From Dokdonella sp. (GTDB taxonomy: Bacteria > Pseudomonadota > Gammaproteobacteria > Xanthomonadales > Rhodanobacteraceae): a DNA stretch of 64,000 bases. Of the stretch, positions 46,897 through 57,562 are shown in pieces. How positions within the stretch are numbered: the first letter of the stretch is position 1; each line of letters opens with the position of its first letter. The notes beneath the pieces are model-generated. The model worked only from the letters and a program-made list of their open reading frames with translations. It made no database searches and was not told the origin of the DNA. Both the position numbers and the translations under genes were made by a program. Location of the stretch: assembly GCA_016712865.1 (NCBI GenBank), contig JADJQH010000008.1:682001-746000 (forward strand), read 5' to 3'.

Positions 46897-47553
46897 TTAG
46901 GGCGGCAGCGCCGTGCACTCGCCGTCCCCGCCGTCGAAACCATCGCAGAAGATGTCGTTCTGAACCGGCGGGGCGATGGTGATGGCGGAGCCGTCATCTT
47001 CATAGCACCAATCCAGTACCGCCATCGGAAAGCCAATCGGTGCGCTCGTGTTGAGCCGTATCCAGCCATAGTTGAGTAGACCGAGGTTCTCGTTCTGGAA
47101 GCGCGCACCGAGGAATCCCCCGGCAATTCCCGCCTGCCACAACGAGGTATCGCCACCCGCGCCTGCGCGGGTGAATGACGAATCCGGCCCCACCTCGGCA
47201 CCGGCTGCCAGCACGGCGTACTGGTCACCACTGCTGGCCACCCCCGCACCACCGTTGCTCGCTGATCCCCAGTAGAACCGCAGTTGGTTCGGTGGCGTGC
47301 TGGTTTGCTGGGCGTAGGGATCGAAATCAAAGCCCGGCACCTGGCCTTCGCTGAAGCCTGATTCGCCGGTCACGAGGTTGATGTAGAGACCCTCTCCATC
47401 CTGCGGAACGGCGAGATCACGCGGGCCTGAGCAGATGATCGCGGCCGCTGCGCTTGTGCTGTGGGCAACGATGGCCGTGGCCACCAGGAAGCGCAGCGCC
47501 TTGCCACCGCTTCGGCAAATGACCGGTGTCGACACGGCATGAATCCGGGGCAT
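46897..47553 (-). CDS. Secreted protein with C-terminal DGFD motif, unknown function
   Basis: 218 residues from ATG 47553, chosen for the strong ribosome site GGGAGG seven bases upstream; upstream in-frame starts lack one. The signal peptide ends at TSAAAA (about residue 39). The mature protein is beta-rich with Gly/Asn turns ([31 protein letters not shown]). The end reads [22 protein letters not shown], containing the same I-F-x-D-G-F-D string as two other secreted proteins here, but with a 12-residue Cys-containing extension. It lies head-to-head with truA and tail-to-tail with fimV, interrupting a usually compact block. Confidence 0.75.
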   Translation of the reverse strand: MPRIHAVSTPVICRSGGKALRFLVATAIVAHSTSAAAAIICSGPRDLAVPQDGEGLYINLVTGESGFSEGQVPGFDFDPYAQQTSTPPNQLRFYWGSASNGGAGVASSGDQYAVLAAGAEVGPDSSFTRAGAGGDTSLWQAGIAGGFLGARFQNENLGLLNYGWIRLNTSAPIGFPMAVLDWCYEDDGSAITIAPPVQNDIFCDGFDGGDGECTALPP

Positions 47554-47702
47554 GCCAAACCTCCCGCACTGGAATCGATGATTCAGACTACGCGCGAGGC
47601 GCGACCCAGGCAATGCATGTACGCGATGCCTGTTTGCTTGCGGCCTGTGCTCAATTGCGGTGTGCGGCGATTAGAATTGCGTTCCTGCTGATCGCGGAGA
47701 TC

Positions 47703-48476
47703 GTGTTGCGCATTGCCCTGGGTATCGAATACGACGGAACCGACTTCCTCGGCTGGCAGCGCCTTTCGCATGGTTCCACCGTGCAGGGGGCATTGGAGTC
47801 CGCGCTGGGCTTCGTTGCCAACCACCCGGTCACCGTGACCTGCGCCGGGCGCACGGATGCAGGAGTGCATGCGCGCTGCCAGGTCGTGCATTTCGACAGC
47901 GACGCGATCCGCGACATGCGCGCCTGGACCCTGGGTTGCAACTCGCGCCTGCCGGCTGCGGTTGCAGTGCGCTGGGCAGTGCCGGTCCGTGACGAGTTCC
48001 ACGCGCGCTATGCCGCACTCGCCCGGCGATACCGTTACCGCATTCTCAATCGCGCCGTGCGTCCGGCGCTGGAATATCGTTACGCGGCCTGGGAACGCCT
48101 GCCGCTGGATGCCGATGTGATGCAGCGCGCCAGCCAGGCCCTGCTCGGCGAGAACGATTTCAGTGCCTTCCGCACGGCAGCCTGCCAGGCGCGCACGCCC
48201 TTCCGCAACGTGCATTCCATTGCCGTGGAACGGGATGCGGAAAACGTATGCATCAGCATCGAGGCCAATGCTTTCCTGCATCACATGGTGCGCAACATCG
48301 TCGGTTCGTTGTTGCCGGTGGGGCGTGGCGAAATGCCGGAATCCTGGTTGGCCGAGTTGCTTGCGGGTCGCGATCGCAGCAAGGCGGGAATGACCGCCCC
48401 GGCCGCAGGCCTGTGCTTCACTGCGCCCGTCTATCCGCGCGCATTCGGATTGCCCGATGAGGTCTGTCCGCGATGA
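47703..48476 (+). CDS. truA: tRNA pseudouridine(38-40) synthase TruA
   Basis: 257 residues if GTG 47703 starts it; TTG at 47706, better spaced from the GGAG site, would give 256. No ATG exists near. The catalytic Asp lies in [18 protein letters not shown], and [13 protein letters not shown] and [13 protein letters not shown] are family blocks. It converts U38-40 of the anticodon arm to pseudouridine. The stop overlaps the trpF start by 4 bp. Confidence 0.93.
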   Translation: MLRIALGIEYDGTDFLGWQRLSHGSTVQGALESALGFVANHPVTVTCAGRTDAGVHARCQVVHFDSDAIRDMRAWTLGCNSRLPAAVAVRWAVPVRDEFHARYAALARRYRYRILNRAVRPALEYRYAAWERLPLDADVMQRASQALLGENDFSAFRTAACQARTPFRNVHSIAVERDAENVCISIEANAFLHHMVRNIVGSLLPVGRGEMPESWLAELLAGRDRSKAGMTAPAAGLCFTAPVYPRAFGLPDEVCPR

Positions 48477-49099
48477 GCCGCGTCCGCATCAAGTTTTGTG
48501 GCATCACGCGCGAGGAAGACGCACGCCTGGCGACCGATCTTGGCGTTGATGCGCTGGGATTCGTCTTCAGTCGCAGGAGTGGGCGCTTCATCGCCCCCGA
48601 GCAAGCCAAACGGATCTGTCGCCAACTGCCGCCCATGGTTTCGACCGTCGCCTTGTTCATGGACGATGATCCGGCGTGGATTCGCGAAGTCCTGTCCGGG
48701 TTCACGCCCCACATCCTGCAATTCCACGGTTCGGAGAATGCATCCGACTGCGCAGCGACGGGATTTCCATATATCAAGGCCGTGCCCATGGCATCGATCA
48801 CGGATGTGGCAAGCTACTCGAGGGCATATCCCGAGGCCGCCGCATTGCTGCTCGATGCGCACGCAGTCGGCGAACCCGGTGGCCGGGGCACACGATTTGA
48901 CTGGTCGCAGCGACCGCAGGTGACCCAGGCCTTGATCCTGGCCGGTGGCCTCGATGCGGGCAACGTCGCCGAAGCGATCCGTTGCATGCGCCCGTTTGCG
49001 GTGGATGTGTCCAGTGGCATCGAAGCCTCGGCAGGGGTCAAGGATCCGGCACGCATGCGTGCCTTCGTCGAAGCAGTGCGTGGTGTCGAACATGAGTGA
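48473..49099 (+). CDS. trpF: Phosphoribosylanthranilate isomerase
   Basis: 208 residues. The catalytic Cys9 is in [11 protein letters not shown] and the Asp is in the VDVSSGIE region; [10 protein letters not shown] is the phosphate-binding block. It carries out the Amadori rearrangement of the tryptophan pathway. It overlaps truA by 4 bp and trpB by 8 bp. Confidence 0.96.
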   Translation: MSRVRIKFCGITREEDARLATDLGVDALGFVFSRRSGRFIAPEQAKRICRQLPPMVSTVALFMDDDPAWIREVLSGFTPHILQFHGSENASDCAATGFPYIKAVPMASITDVASYSRAYPEAAALLLDAHAVGEPGGRGTRFDWSQRPQVTQALILAGGLDAGNVAEAIRCMRPFAVDVSSGIEASAGVKDPARMRAFVEAVRGVEHE

Positions 49100-50333
49100 T
49101 GAGGCAAGCGGCGTGCAAGCGACAATCAAAGTGAACGACTTCCACGCTTATCCCGATGCGCAAGGGCGATTCGGCAATTTCGGTGGCGTATTCATGCCGG
49201 AAACCCTGATGCCTCCCTTGCAGGAGCTGACGGCGGCTTACCTTCAGTTGCGCGAGGATCCCGAGTTCATCGCCGAGTTCGAGCGTGATCTCAAGCACTA
49301 TGTCGGACGCCCATCGCCGATCTATCACGCCGAGCGCCTGTCACGTGAAACCGGTGGTGCGCAGATCCTGCTCAAGCGCGAGGATCTGAACCACACCGGC
49401 GCACACAAGATCAACAACACCATCGGCCAGGCGCTGGTGGCGCGGCGCATGGGCAAGCGCCGCATCATCGCGGAAACCGGTGCCGGCCAGCATGGCGTGG
49501 CAACCGCCACCGTGTGCGCCCGCTTCGGCCTCGACTGCGTCGTGTACATGGGCGCGGTCGACATCGAACGGCAGAAGATCAATGTCTATCGCATGAAGCT
49601 GCTGGGTGCGGAAGTGGTGCCGGTGGTGTCCGGTTCGCAAACACTCAAGGATGCACTCAACGAGGCCATGCGCGATTGGGTCACGAATGTCGCCGATACC
49701 TTCTACATCATCGGCACCGTGGCAGGTCCGCATCCGTATCCGATGATGGTGCGCGATTTCAATGCCGTGGTGGGCCGGGAGGCGCGTGCGCAGATGCTTG
49801 CGCAGTTTGGTCGCCTGCCGCATGTGCTGACCGCTTGTGTCGGCGGCGGCTCGAATGCCATCGGCCTGTTCCACGCGTTCCTCAATGATCGCGAGGTGGC
49901 CATTGTCGGCGCCGAGGCAGCCGGCGAAGGCATGGCCAGTGGTCGTCACGCCGCCAGCCTGAGTGCCGGACGGCCGGGGGTGCTGCACGGCAATCGCACC
50001 TATGTGTTGTGCGACGATCATGGTCAGATCGTCGAAACGCATTCCATCTCGGCAGGGCTCGACTACCCGGGCGTCGGCCCCGAACATGCGTTCCTCAAGG
50101 ACAGCGGACGTGCCAGCTACGTCGGCGTGAGTGACGAGGAAGCCATGTCCGCCTTCCATCTGCTGGCACGCACGGAAGGCATTCTTGCCGCGCTTGAATC
50201 GAGCCATGCCGTGGCCCAGGCCATCAAGCTTGCACGCGACCTGCCAAAGGATCAGTTGATCCTGTGCAATCTGTCCGGTCGTGGTGACAAGGACGTGCAC
50301 ACCATCGCCGCACGCGAGGGCATTGCGCTGTGA
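49092..50333 (+). CDS. trpB: Tryptophan synthase beta chain
   Basis: 413 residues from ATG 49092. The PLP lysine is in [14 protein letters not shown], and the phosphate loop GGGSNAIG follows. Residues such as [13 protein letters not shown] and [17 protein letters not shown] are typical. It joins indole with serine to give tryptophan. The start overlaps the trpF end by 8 bp, and its stop overlaps the trpA GTG. Confidence 0.97.
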   Translation: MSDEASGVQATIKVNDFHAYPDAQGRFGNFGGVFMPETLMPPLQELTAAYLQLREDPEFIAEFERDLKHYVGRPSPIYHAERLSRETGGAQILLKREDLNHTGAHKINNTIGQALVARRMGKRRIIAETGAGQHGVATATVCARFGLDCVVYMGAVDIERQKINVYRMKLLGAEVVPVVSGSQTLKDALNEAMRDWVTNVADTFYIIGTVAGPHPYPMMVRDFNAVVGREARAQMLAQFGRLPHVLTACVGGGSNAIGLFHAFLNDREVAIVGAEAAGEGMASGRHAASLSAGRPGVLHGNRTYVLCDDHGQIVETHSISAGLDYPGVGPEHAFLKDSGRASYVGVSDEEAMSAFHLLARTEGILAALESSHAVAQAIKLARDLPKDQLILCNLSGRGDKDVHTIAAREGIAL

Positions 50334-51160
50334 GTTGTCGAATCGAGAAACGTTTTGCCGAACTGCGGGCAAGGCAGCGCAAGGGCCTGATCCCGTTCAT
50401 CACCGCGGGTGATCCCTTGCCGAATGCAAGCGTGGCGATCATGCATGCGCTGGTGGATTACGGTGCCGACCTGATTGAGCTGGGTGTTCCCTATTCGGAT
50501 CCGGTGGCGGATGGGCCAACCATCCAGCATTCCAGCGAACGCGCGATTGCCCGTGGCGTGGGTATCGAGCAGATTCTGGGCTGGGTGCGCGAATTCCGAG
50601 AGCGCGATGTCGACACGCCCATCGTGCTCATGGGCTATCTCAATCCGCTGGAGATCTACGGCTACCGACGGTTTGCAACCGAAGCGCGCGATGCGGGCGT
50701 TGATGGTGTCCTGCTGGTGGATCTGCCGGTGGAGGAGTCGGCAACCATTGCGGATTTGCGCGAAGCCGGCCTGCGGCAGATTTTCCTGGTGGCACCAACC
50801 ACCACCGCGCAACGCCTTGCCGCGATTCGTGAGCAGGCGCAGGGATTCATCTACTACGTTTCATTTGCCGGGATCACCGGCGCCGATCAACTTGACCCGG
50901 TCGCCGTACGCCAGCGTGTGGCGCGGATCAAGCAAGGTTCGGACATTCCGGTGGCGGTTGGCTTCGGCGTGCGCGATGCCGCCAGCGCCGTTGCCGTGGC
51001 CGAACGCGCCGATGCGGTGGTCATCGGCAGTGCATTGGTGGCTCGACTGGCCACGACTGCTGATCGCGAGGCTGCGCTGGTTGCCGTTGGCGGGTTTCTC
51101 GCTCCGATCCGTAAAGCCCTGGATTCGACGAGCGGACCGCAGCGCCGGGCGGCACTATAA
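50330..51160 (+). CDS. trpA: Tryptophan synthase alpha chain (GTG start)
   Basis: 276 residues starting at GTG 50330, overlapping the trpB stop by 4 bp (GTGA). The catalytic residues Glu50 (LIELGVP) and Asp61 (PVADGPTIQ) are present, as is the phosphate loop VGFGVRDA. It cleaves indole-glycerol phosphate and channels indole to TrpB. Confidence 0.96.
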   Translation: MSCRIEKRFAELRARQRKGLIPFITAGDPLPNASVAIMHALVDYGADLIELGVPYSDPVADGPTIQHSSERAIARGVGIEQILGWVREFRERDVDTPIVLMGYLNPLEIYGYRRFATEARDAGVDGVLLVDLPVEESATIADLREAGLRQIFLVAPTTTAQRLAAIREQAQGFIYYVSFAGITGADQLDPVAVRQRVARIKQGSDIPVAVGFGVRDAASAVAVAERADAVVIGSALVARLATTADREAALVAVGGFLAPIRKALDSTSGPQRRAAL

Positions 51161-51222
51161 TCCCTGCTTCGCCGTGCTGCGCTCTGGCGCAGGCAGCCCC
51201 AATTCCAGGAATCACCCAGAAC

Positions 51223-52086
51223 ATGAACTGGTTGCAGAAACTGATGACGCCGCGCATCCGGACCAAGAGTCCAAACAAGGGCAAGGTTCCAGAAGGCCTG
51301 TGGGAAAAGTGCGAAGGCTGTGGTGCCGCGCTGTATGGCCCCGAGCTGGAAACCAACCTGATGGTTTGTCCGCAGTGCGCGCACCATCACAAGATCCGCG
51401 CGCGCAAGCGCTTGACCGCGTTGTTTGATGCGGGAACCGCCGACGAGCTGTTTGCAGGTCTTGAGCCGATGGATCCGCTCAAGTTCAAGGATTCCAAAAA
51501 ATATAAGGATCGCGTCATCGCCGCGCAAAAGGCCACCGGCGAGAAGGATGCGCTGCTGGCCATGAAGGGCATGCTCAAGGGCAGGCCATTGGTGGCCTGC
51601 GCGTTTGATTTTGCCTACATGGGCGGCTCCATGGGTTCGGTTGTCGGCGAAAAATTCACGCGTGCCGCCGAACTTGCGCTGTCCGAGCGCAGGCCCATGG
51701 TCTGCTTCAGCGCGACCGGTGGTGCGCGCATGCAGGAAGGATTGTTTTCCCTCATGCAGATGGCCAAGACCTCGGCGGCCCTGGGTCGCCTGCGTGCGGC
51801 GGGCCTGCCGTTCATTTCGGTGTTGACCGATCCGACCACGGGCGGGGTATCCGCCAGCTTTGCCATGCTCGGTGACATCAATATCGCCGAACCCAAGGCC
51901 ATGATCGGTTTTGCCGGCGCGCGCGTGATCGAACAAACCGTGCGCGAAACCTTGCCGGAAGGATTCCAGCGTTCGGAATTCCTGCTTGAGCATGGCGCCA
52001 TCGACATGATTGTCGATCGTCGTGAAATGCGCGATCGCCTTGCTTCGGTATTCGCTTTGTTGATGAAGCAGCCGAAAGTGGCCTGA
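51223..52086 (+). CDS. accD: Acetyl-CoA carboxylase carboxyltransferase subunit beta
   Basis: 287 residues. The N-terminal zinc ribbon has two pairs of Cys (CEGCG and CPQC, residues about 30-52). The crotonase-like core has [19 protein letters not shown] and [10 protein letters not shown]. With AccA it forms the carboxyltransferase that makes malonyl-CoA for fatty-acid synthesis. It ends the truA-trp block; convergent with rapA, only 21 bp apart and with no hairpin between. Confidence 0.96.
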   Translation: MNWLQKLMTPRIRTKSPNKGKVPEGLWEKCEGCGAALYGPELETNLMVCPQCAHHHKIRARKRLTALFDAGTADELFAGLEPMDPLKFKDSKKYKDRVIAAQKATGEKDALLAMKGMLKGRPLVACAFDFAYMGGSMGSVVGEKFTRAAELALSERRPMVCFSATGGARMQEGLFSLMQMAKTSAALGRLRAAGLPFISVLTDPTTGGVSASFAMLGDINIAEPKAMIGFAGARVIEQTVRETLPEGFQRSEFLLEHGAIDMIVDRREMRDRLASVFALLMKQPKVA

Positions 52087-52107
52087 TCCCGGCGAGCGGC
52101 TTGCGCC

Positions 52108-54951
52108 TCAGCCCAGTCTGAGGAAATCCGGGCTGCAGATGAAGCGCACGGCATCCAGCCGCGGCGTGGCCATGGGAATGGCCGAGCGCAAGGCTTCCAG
52201 TTCGTCGGCCAGGGCCTGGATTTCTTCTTCGCGCACGGCCGGGTTGACGCGCGCCAAGGCGATGAGCCGATCCTGCTCCTGGCCCAGATCGCGTTCCACC
52301 GCGGCAAGGGCGGCACCGATCTCGATCTGCGTGCGTTCGCGGGCCAGGGTTTCGGCATGCGCCAACATGGGTTTGACCAGCTTGGTCAGCAAGCTTCGAT
52401 AGCGGGCGAGTTCGATTTCGCGATCCGCCGCACGACGCACCACATCGGCTGACGGCGAATACTCGTTGCGCGCCAGCAGGCGCGTGTCGATGACGATGCG
52501 CAGTGGCAGCGGCGGCAAGTAGCGTTCGACGCCGAGGCTGCGATCAGCCACGCAAACGAGGACGTGGATGCATTCGAGCAGGGCCGTGCGGGCTGGCAGG
52601 GTGTCATCCACCAGGAACGAGGCGTTGCCTTGTTCGCCTTCCAGCAGCAGGTCGAGCGCTCCGTTGACCATCGGATGATCCATGCGCAGCAAGGGCAGGT
52701 CTTCGCGGGCAAGGGCAGTGGCGCGATCAAAGGTGACCTTCTGCGCGCCGTCCTTGAGACCGGGGAAACCTTCCGTGCTCAGGTATTCCGGGTCCAGCAC
52801 CACCGTGCGCGGCGCGTGTTCTTCGTTCTCTACGCCGAACTGTTCAAACAGGCGCAGGATGAAATCGTCATTGGCAAGGTTGGCATCGGCTTCGGCAAGT
52901 GCCCTGTGCAGGCGTTCGGCATGGGACTGCCGGGAACTTGCCAGCTCCAGCAGGCGATCACGCCCGGCGTTGACCAACGCCGAGAGCTCCTCGTGCGATG
53001 CGCGGCTGTCGGCAATCAGCGCATCCAGTTCGGAATCCGCATCTTCGCCGCCGTGTGCATGTTGTTCGGCCAGTTGCACGAGTTGGCCGCCGAAACGCTT
53101 GAGCAACTCGCGGCCATCGGAGGGGCTGCTGCGAAAGGCATCGAGGCCATTGTCGAACCAGCGCATCAAGGCATGCTGGGCGGTTCCGCTGAACGCGCAG
53201 GCGTGGATCATGATGTCGTGGCGCTGGCCGATGCGGTCCAGTCGCCCGATGCGTTGCTCCAGCAGATCCGGATCCAGCGGCAAATCCCACAACAGCAAGT
53301 TGTGGGCAAACTGGAAATTGCGGCCTTCCGAGCCGATCTCCGAACACAGCAGCAGGCGCGCTCCTTCGGCATCGGCAAAGTAGGCCGCGTTGCGGTCGCG
53401 CTGCAACAGGCTCATGCCTTCGTGGAAGCGGGCAACCTTCACGCCGCTGCGCGTGCGCAGCACCTCTTCCAGAGCCAGCACCTTGGCTTGGCTGCGGCAG
53501 ATGAGCAGCAGTTTTTCGCTGCCCAGCCGTTCGATGATGTCGAGCAACCAGACAAGTCGCGGATCGGACGCATAGGGCAGCTCGATCTCGGGTGCCGTCG
53601 CCTGCAGGTCGGCATGGAACTCGGCCAGCAGGTGCTGGCGCTGCCCATCATCCAGCTCGCTGCCATCCAGAGTGGTCAGGCGCGGAACACGACGTGGGAA
53701 GCCTCCGACCTGAGCGCGGCGATTGCGGAACATCGCGCGACCAGTGCCGTGGCGGTCGATCAAGGCATCGAGCAGGCGGTTCGATCCTGCGGCATCCAGC
53801 GGACTGGCAATGAGGCCGGTCAATTCCTCGTCGTCGCCGAGGCGCTGTGCGAGCTCCCGGCAATCACCGACCGAGAGTGGCTGCCCTTCAACGAGCTTGC
53901 CGACAATCCCCGACAGTGCGCCAAAGCCATCGGCTTCCACCACATACGTTTCCAGATCGTGATAGCGCGCCGGGTCAAGCAGGCGCAGGCGCGCGAAATG
54001 TCCGCTGCGACCGAGTTGCTCGGGTGTGGCCGTGAGCAGGATCAATCCCGGGGTGGTCGAAGCCAGGGCTTCCACCAGGGTGTACTGCGGGCTTGCCGAT
54101 TCCACCGACCAGGCCAGATGGTGCGCCTCGTCGACGATGACGAGGTCCCAGCCGGCCGCGATGACCTGGCTGGCGCGCTTTTCCGATCCGCTCAGGAAGC
54201 CGATGCTGGCCATCACCAGTTGCTCGTCCTGGAACGGATTGCGCGTCGGATCGCTGGTTTCGATCGACTCGCAACGCTCCTCGTCAAACAGCGAGAACTG
54301 CAAATTGAAGCGACGCAACAACTCGACGAACCACTGGTAGACCAGGCTTTCGGGCAGCAACACCAGAACCCGGCCGACACGTCCATTGGCGAGCAGGCGG
54401 GCGAGGATCATGCCGGCCTCGATGGTCTTGCCGAGTCCGACCTCGTCGGCCAGCAGGATGCGCAGGGGCGAGCGCGACGCGGCCATTTCCGCCACTCGCA
54501 ACTGGTGGGGAATCAGGTCGATGCGGGCCGACTCCAATCCCCAGGCGGGTGAACGACGCGCGTCGGCACGCCGCAACAGGGCCTCAAGACGCAGGTCAAA
54601 GCGGTCGGCGCGATCAATGCGGCCGGAAACCAGGCGTTCATCGGCGCTGGAAATGGCCTGGGTGTCATCCAACTCGGCTTCGTTCAGGGATTTGCCGGCG
54701 CCGTGGTAAACCAGCAGGCCTTCCGCCTGTTCGACGCGCTCAATGACCAGGCTGATGCCCTTGCCGATCACCTTCTGGCCAATGCGGAACTCGGCACGCG
54801 AAATCGGCGCGCTGTGGGCGGCATAGCGACGCAGCACGCCCGCGGTGGCAAAAAGCACCTGCACATTGCGCCCTTCCAACCGAATCATGGTGCCGAGGCC
54901 AAGCTCGGGTTCGGCGTTGGAAATGAAGCGCTGTCCGGGGACCAATGCCAT
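52108..54951 (-). CDS. rapA: RNA polymerase-associated SWI2/SNF2 ATPase RapA
   Basis: 947 residues, the family's usual size. The N-terminal Tudor-like domains start MALVPGQRFISNAEPELGLG. The helicase core has Walker A in LLADEVGLGKTIEAG, the DEAH box in VIVDEAHHLAW, and motif VI in RIGRLDRIGQ. RapA binds RNA polymerase and helps recycle it after transcription, likely by remodelling stalled complexes. It stands alone. Confidence 0.96.
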   Translation of the reverse strand: MALVPGQRFISNAEPELGLGTMIRLEGRNVQVLFATAGVLRRYAAHSAPISRAEFRIGQKVIGKGISLVIERVEQAEGLLVYHGAGKSLNEAELDDTQAISSADERLVSGRIDRADRFDLRLEALLRRADARRSPAWGLESARIDLIPHQLRVAEMAASRSPLRILLADEVGLGKTIEAGMILARLLANGRVGRVLVLLPESLVYQWFVELLRRFNLQFSLFDEERCESIETSDPTRNPFQDEQLVMASIGFLSGSEKRASQVIAAGWDLVIVDEAHHLAWSVESASPQYTLVEALASTTPGLILLTATPEQLGRSGHFARLRLLDPARYHDLETYVVEADGFGALSGIVGKLVEGQPLSVGDCRELAQRLGDDEELTGLIASPLDAAGSNRLLDALIDRHGTGRAMFRNRRAQVGGFPRRVPRLTTLDGSELDDGQRQHLLAEFHADLQATAPEIELPYASDPRLVWLLDIIERLGSEKLLLICRSQAKVLALEEVLRTRSGVKVARFHEGMSLLQRDRNAAYFADAEGARLLLCSEIGSEGRNFQFAHNLLLWDLPLDPDLLEQRIGRLDRIGQRHDIMIHACAFSGTAQHALMRWFDNGLDAFRSSPSDGRELLKRFGGQLVQLAEQHAHGGEDADSELDALIADSRASHEELSALVNAGRDRLLELASSRQSHAERLHRALAEADANLANDDFILRLFEQFGVENEEHAPRTVVLDPEYLSTEGFPGLKDGAQKVTFDRATALAREDLPLLRMDHPMVNGALDLLLEGEQGNASFLVDDTLPARTALLECIHVLVCVADRSLGVERYLPPLPLRIVIDTRLLARNEYSPSADVVRRAADREIELARYRSLLTKLVKPMLAHAETLARERTQIEIGAALAAVERDLGQEQDRLIALARVNPAVREEEIQALADELEALRSAIPMATPRLDAVRFICSPDFLRLG

Positions 54952-55081
54952 CGATGTTCAACAGGAAATTGCAGGGGCGGGGATTATCCACCCTTCGGCC
55001 CGGGGCATAAACTCGAATTGCCCTCTTACCTGAACAGCTCAGGTACGCAGAACGCGCAGGAGCGGCAGTCGAGTCGCTCCT

Positions 55082-56365
55082 TCAGGGATTCTCGAAGCCG
55101 TCCTGGAATATGACATCACCGTCTGCGTAGGCAACGAATACGCCGCTGCCCCATTCCACCTGGTTGTTGCCCTGCGGATAGAGTCCGGCGATGAAGGCAA
55201 TGTCACCGTGGGCGTTGATTCCTGGTGCGCCGCTGAAAATGGGCCAGCCATTGGGATCATCGACGTGCTGACCGATGCCCGCGATTCCCAGGTCGGTTGC
55301 AACCAGGTCGTCCTTGCCAATCACGCGGCGCAGCGTGGTGCCGTCACCCACATAGATGGCCTGGCCGTTTGCATCGCGGCCACGGAAGGTGACCAGCCCG
55401 TCGTTGTTCATGGCCGGGGCAAAGGAATCGATGGCGCGGATGGTGCCGGCCGCTTCCACGCGGGCAATCTCGGTGGCTTCGACACCCGAGGGCCCCGGGC
55501 TGAAGCGATACACGGCGCGGACGTTGCCGGCATCCAGATTGAGCACCACCGCAACCTGGCCCGCATCGTTGTAGGCCAGCCCGTTGTCGAAGCGTCGATA
55601 GGGCGAGGCCGGATCGGTGGCCTTGTCCACGGCCAGCGTGATGAAGCTGCCGTCGCTGGCAAAGCTGCGGATCTCGTTGTGGTCGAAATCACCGATGCTG
55701 ACCTTGCTGGCGATCAGGCGCTGCGCGTTCATGGCCGGCGTGTAGATGTAGGCGTATGGGCCGGGTTGCACGTTGGCATCGACGATGTGCAGCAATGAGC
55801 TGCCCGCTCCGGTGGAAGCCAGGCCATAACCGGAACCAAGCCCGGCACGATAGCCGATCACGCCCGCGGCATTGATGGAAAGCCCGCTGTATGCCACCGG
55901 AGTGATCGGCAGCGTATTGACGATCTGCGACTGCACGGTGGCGGCATCGAACAGGCGCAGCCGATAATTGGTGCCGTCATCCCAGGTGTAATACGCCACA
56001 TCGCCGTCGGCGTTGATGCTGACATTGGCGGAAATGCCATCGACCGGCGATTCATGCTGGACAACGATGCCGCCAACGCCGTGCGAGCCATGCCAAAGCC
56101 CCGGGCCGGTGTTGCCCTGGTCGCCATTGATGGGAACGATCTGCACGGGAAAGGTGACGATGCGGCTGTCGTTGATGCTGGCCGAGATGCTGTTGAAGGA
56201 TGATCCCGGTGGCAGGTTCCAGCCGGGGTCGTTGACCAGCAGATTGCTGCGCGCCTGCAACTCGACGCTGTGATAGGTCGGCACCGCAGCGGATGCAAGC
56301 GGGCAAGCCAGCGCCAGGGGCACGCAGGCAAAAGCAACTGGGAACGGAATTCTCAGATTGGACAT
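55082..56365 (-). CDS. Secreted beta-propeller-like protein with C-terminal DGFENP
   Basis: 427 residues from ATG 56365, with a signal peptide (cleavage near ASA, about residue 26). The body repeats short segments of the form 'G..SINADGDVAYYTW', 'SINAAGVIGYRAG', 'AYNDAGQVAVVL', 'AMNNDGLVTFRG', 'GINAHGDIAFIAG', each a motif N-x-x-G-x-[VI]-x-[FY], which resembles the NxxGxxxF-type choice-of-anchor repeats of exported proteins. The extreme C-terminus is DGDVIFQDGFENP. No catalytic residues are seen. It lies alone between rapA and a Stealth-type gene on the same strand. Confidence 0.8.
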   Translation of the reverse strand: MSNLRIPFPVAFACVPLALACPLASAAVPTYHSVELQARSNLLVNDPGWNLPPGSSFNSISASINDSRIVTFPVQIVPINGDQGNTGPGLWHGSHGVGGIVVQHESPVDGISANVSINADGDVAYYTWDDGTNYRLRLFDAATVQSQIVNTLPITPVAYSGLSINAAGVIGYRAGLGSGYGLASTGAGSSLLHIVDANVQPGPYAYIYTPAMNAQRLIASKVSIGDFDHNEIRSFASDGSFITLAVDKATDPASPYRRFDNGLAYNDAGQVAVVLNLDAGNVRAVYRFSPGPSGVEATEIARVEAAGTIRAIDSFAPAMNNDGLVTFRGRDANGQAIYVGDGTTLRRVIGKDDLVATDLGIAGIGQHVDDPNGWPIFSGAPGINAHGDIAFIAGLYPQGNNQVEWGSGVFVAYADGDVIFQDGFENP

Positions 56366-56441
56366 GGCGCACGCGGCCTCTACTGCCGATCCAAGGTGGC
56401 AGTTTTATCAGCAGCGAAGGCCTGCGTCGACAGCGGCTGCC

Positions 56442-57452
56442 TTATTGCGATCTGCCGATGCGCCGGTCCAGCCATTCGACGATTTCGCGCTGAACGGCTT
56501 CCGGTGCCATTTCCAGGCTCTGCACACAGACGAATGCGGCGCCCTCGTCAGTATCGGCTTGGCGCATCTTGTGGCGCACGCGCGCGGGCAACTGTTCACT
56601 CGGCTTGAGCTGGACCACGTGCAGGGTGTTGTCGAGGATGGCGTTGCCGGCAAGGTGCTCCAGATGGGCGGCCACGACTTCGGTCTTGAATTGCTCGTTC
56701 GAGCGCAGCCGAGGTGCGCAATTGCGTGCCAACAGGTCGGGATGCGCCGCGAAGAAATCGCGCAGTGTGGAGACACACATCGGATACGGATTGTGGTGCT
56801 GGCGACAGTAGCGATCCCTGATTCCCGCGATGCGCGCGCTCAACTGCTGGGAATCCAGATTGCCGACCCTGGGTTCGCCGCCGCGCATGCGCTTGACCCA
56901 GGAGCGAACGCGTCCGAACAAGGAGTGTGCCGATTGCCTGCGCCATTCGCCGCGCAGAACCATCATGCCATCGCGGAAGAAATCTTCAGGTTTGACCGCG
57001 CGCAACAGGAACATGTCGTCGTTGAAGTAGACGAAACGTTCGGCCAGATCCGGGATGCGCCAGAGCATGGTGATGATCGAGCGGCTGTTGAAGGTGGGCA
57101 GGTGCTGTTCGAAACCGGCGAAGATTTCCGCGTGCTCGACCAGCCTGATGCGATCAGCGAATTCATTGTTCCCGAGGCGATCAAGCAGTCGCGGGCGTTG
57201 TCCGTCGACCACGATGTGGATGCGGCGGAACCAGGGCGCGAAGCGCAGGATCGAGGCCACGCAGTAGTCGATCTCGCCGGCGTCATTGAAGCGCGTGGGA
57301 TGGGCGGTGGCGGGGCGTGACAGTCCGGCCTGGGCGAGCAAGGCATCAAGCTTGCGTCGATGCCCGGGATCAGCACCGTCCACCCAGGTGATGACGGCAT
57401 CGATGCCTTCGGTGGCGGATGGTTCAGGTGGGATGGTCACGCGTTCGGTCAT
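56442..57452 (-). CDS. Stealth-family sugar-phosphate transferase
   Basis: 336 residues with no signal peptide. The conserved regions of the Stealth family are visible: CR1 (IDAVITWVDGADP, residues 17-29), CR2 (RFNDAGEIDYCVASILRFAP, then HIVVDGQ, about 54-83), CR3 (ERFVYFNDDMFLLRAV, about 137-152) and CR4-like CVSTLRDFF. Family members such as bacterial capsule polymerases and GlcNAc-1-phosphotransferases move sugar-1-phosphates. Here no capsule or polysaccharide genes are adjacent. The acceptor is therefore unknown. Confidence 0.9.
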   Translation of the reverse strand: MTERVTIPPEPSATEGIDAVITWVDGADPGHRRKLDALLAQAGLSRPATAHPTRFNDAGEIDYCVASILRFAPWFRRIHIVVDGQRPRLLDRLGNNEFADRIRLVEHAEIFAGFEQHLPTFNSRSIITMLWRIPDLAERFVYFNDDMFLLRAVKPEDFFRDGMMVLRGEWRRQSAHSLFGRVRSWVKRMRGGEPRVGNLDSQQLSARIAGIRDRYCRQHHNPYPMCVSTLRDFFAAHPDLLARNCAPRLRSNEQFKTEVVAAHLEHLAGNAILDNTLHVVQLKPSEQLPARVRHKMRQADTDEGAAFVCVQSLEMAPEAVQREIVEWLDRRIGRSQ

Positions 57453-57509
57453 CCTGCCCGGCTGCCTGTTCGGGTCGCCGATGATGATAATGCGTGCTGT
57501 TGACAGCGG

Positions 57510-57537
57510 AAGCCCCGCCCGGAGACGGGCGAGGCTT
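57510..57537 (-). terminator. Hairpin downstream of the M13 peptidase gene
   Basis: AAGCCCCGCCCG (57510-57521), loop GAGA, CGGGCGAGGCTT (57526-57537); eleven of twelve positions pair. It lies 26 bp past the M13 stop on that strand. There is no T-run, so it may only stabilise or attenuate. Confidence 0.5.
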
Positions 57538-57562
57538 GCCGATCAGTCCCTAATTGGGCGGC

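Noticed and set aside
52564-54552. 662-codon plus-strand frame opposite rapA
   Set aside because: Shadow; rapA motifs on the minus strand are complete.
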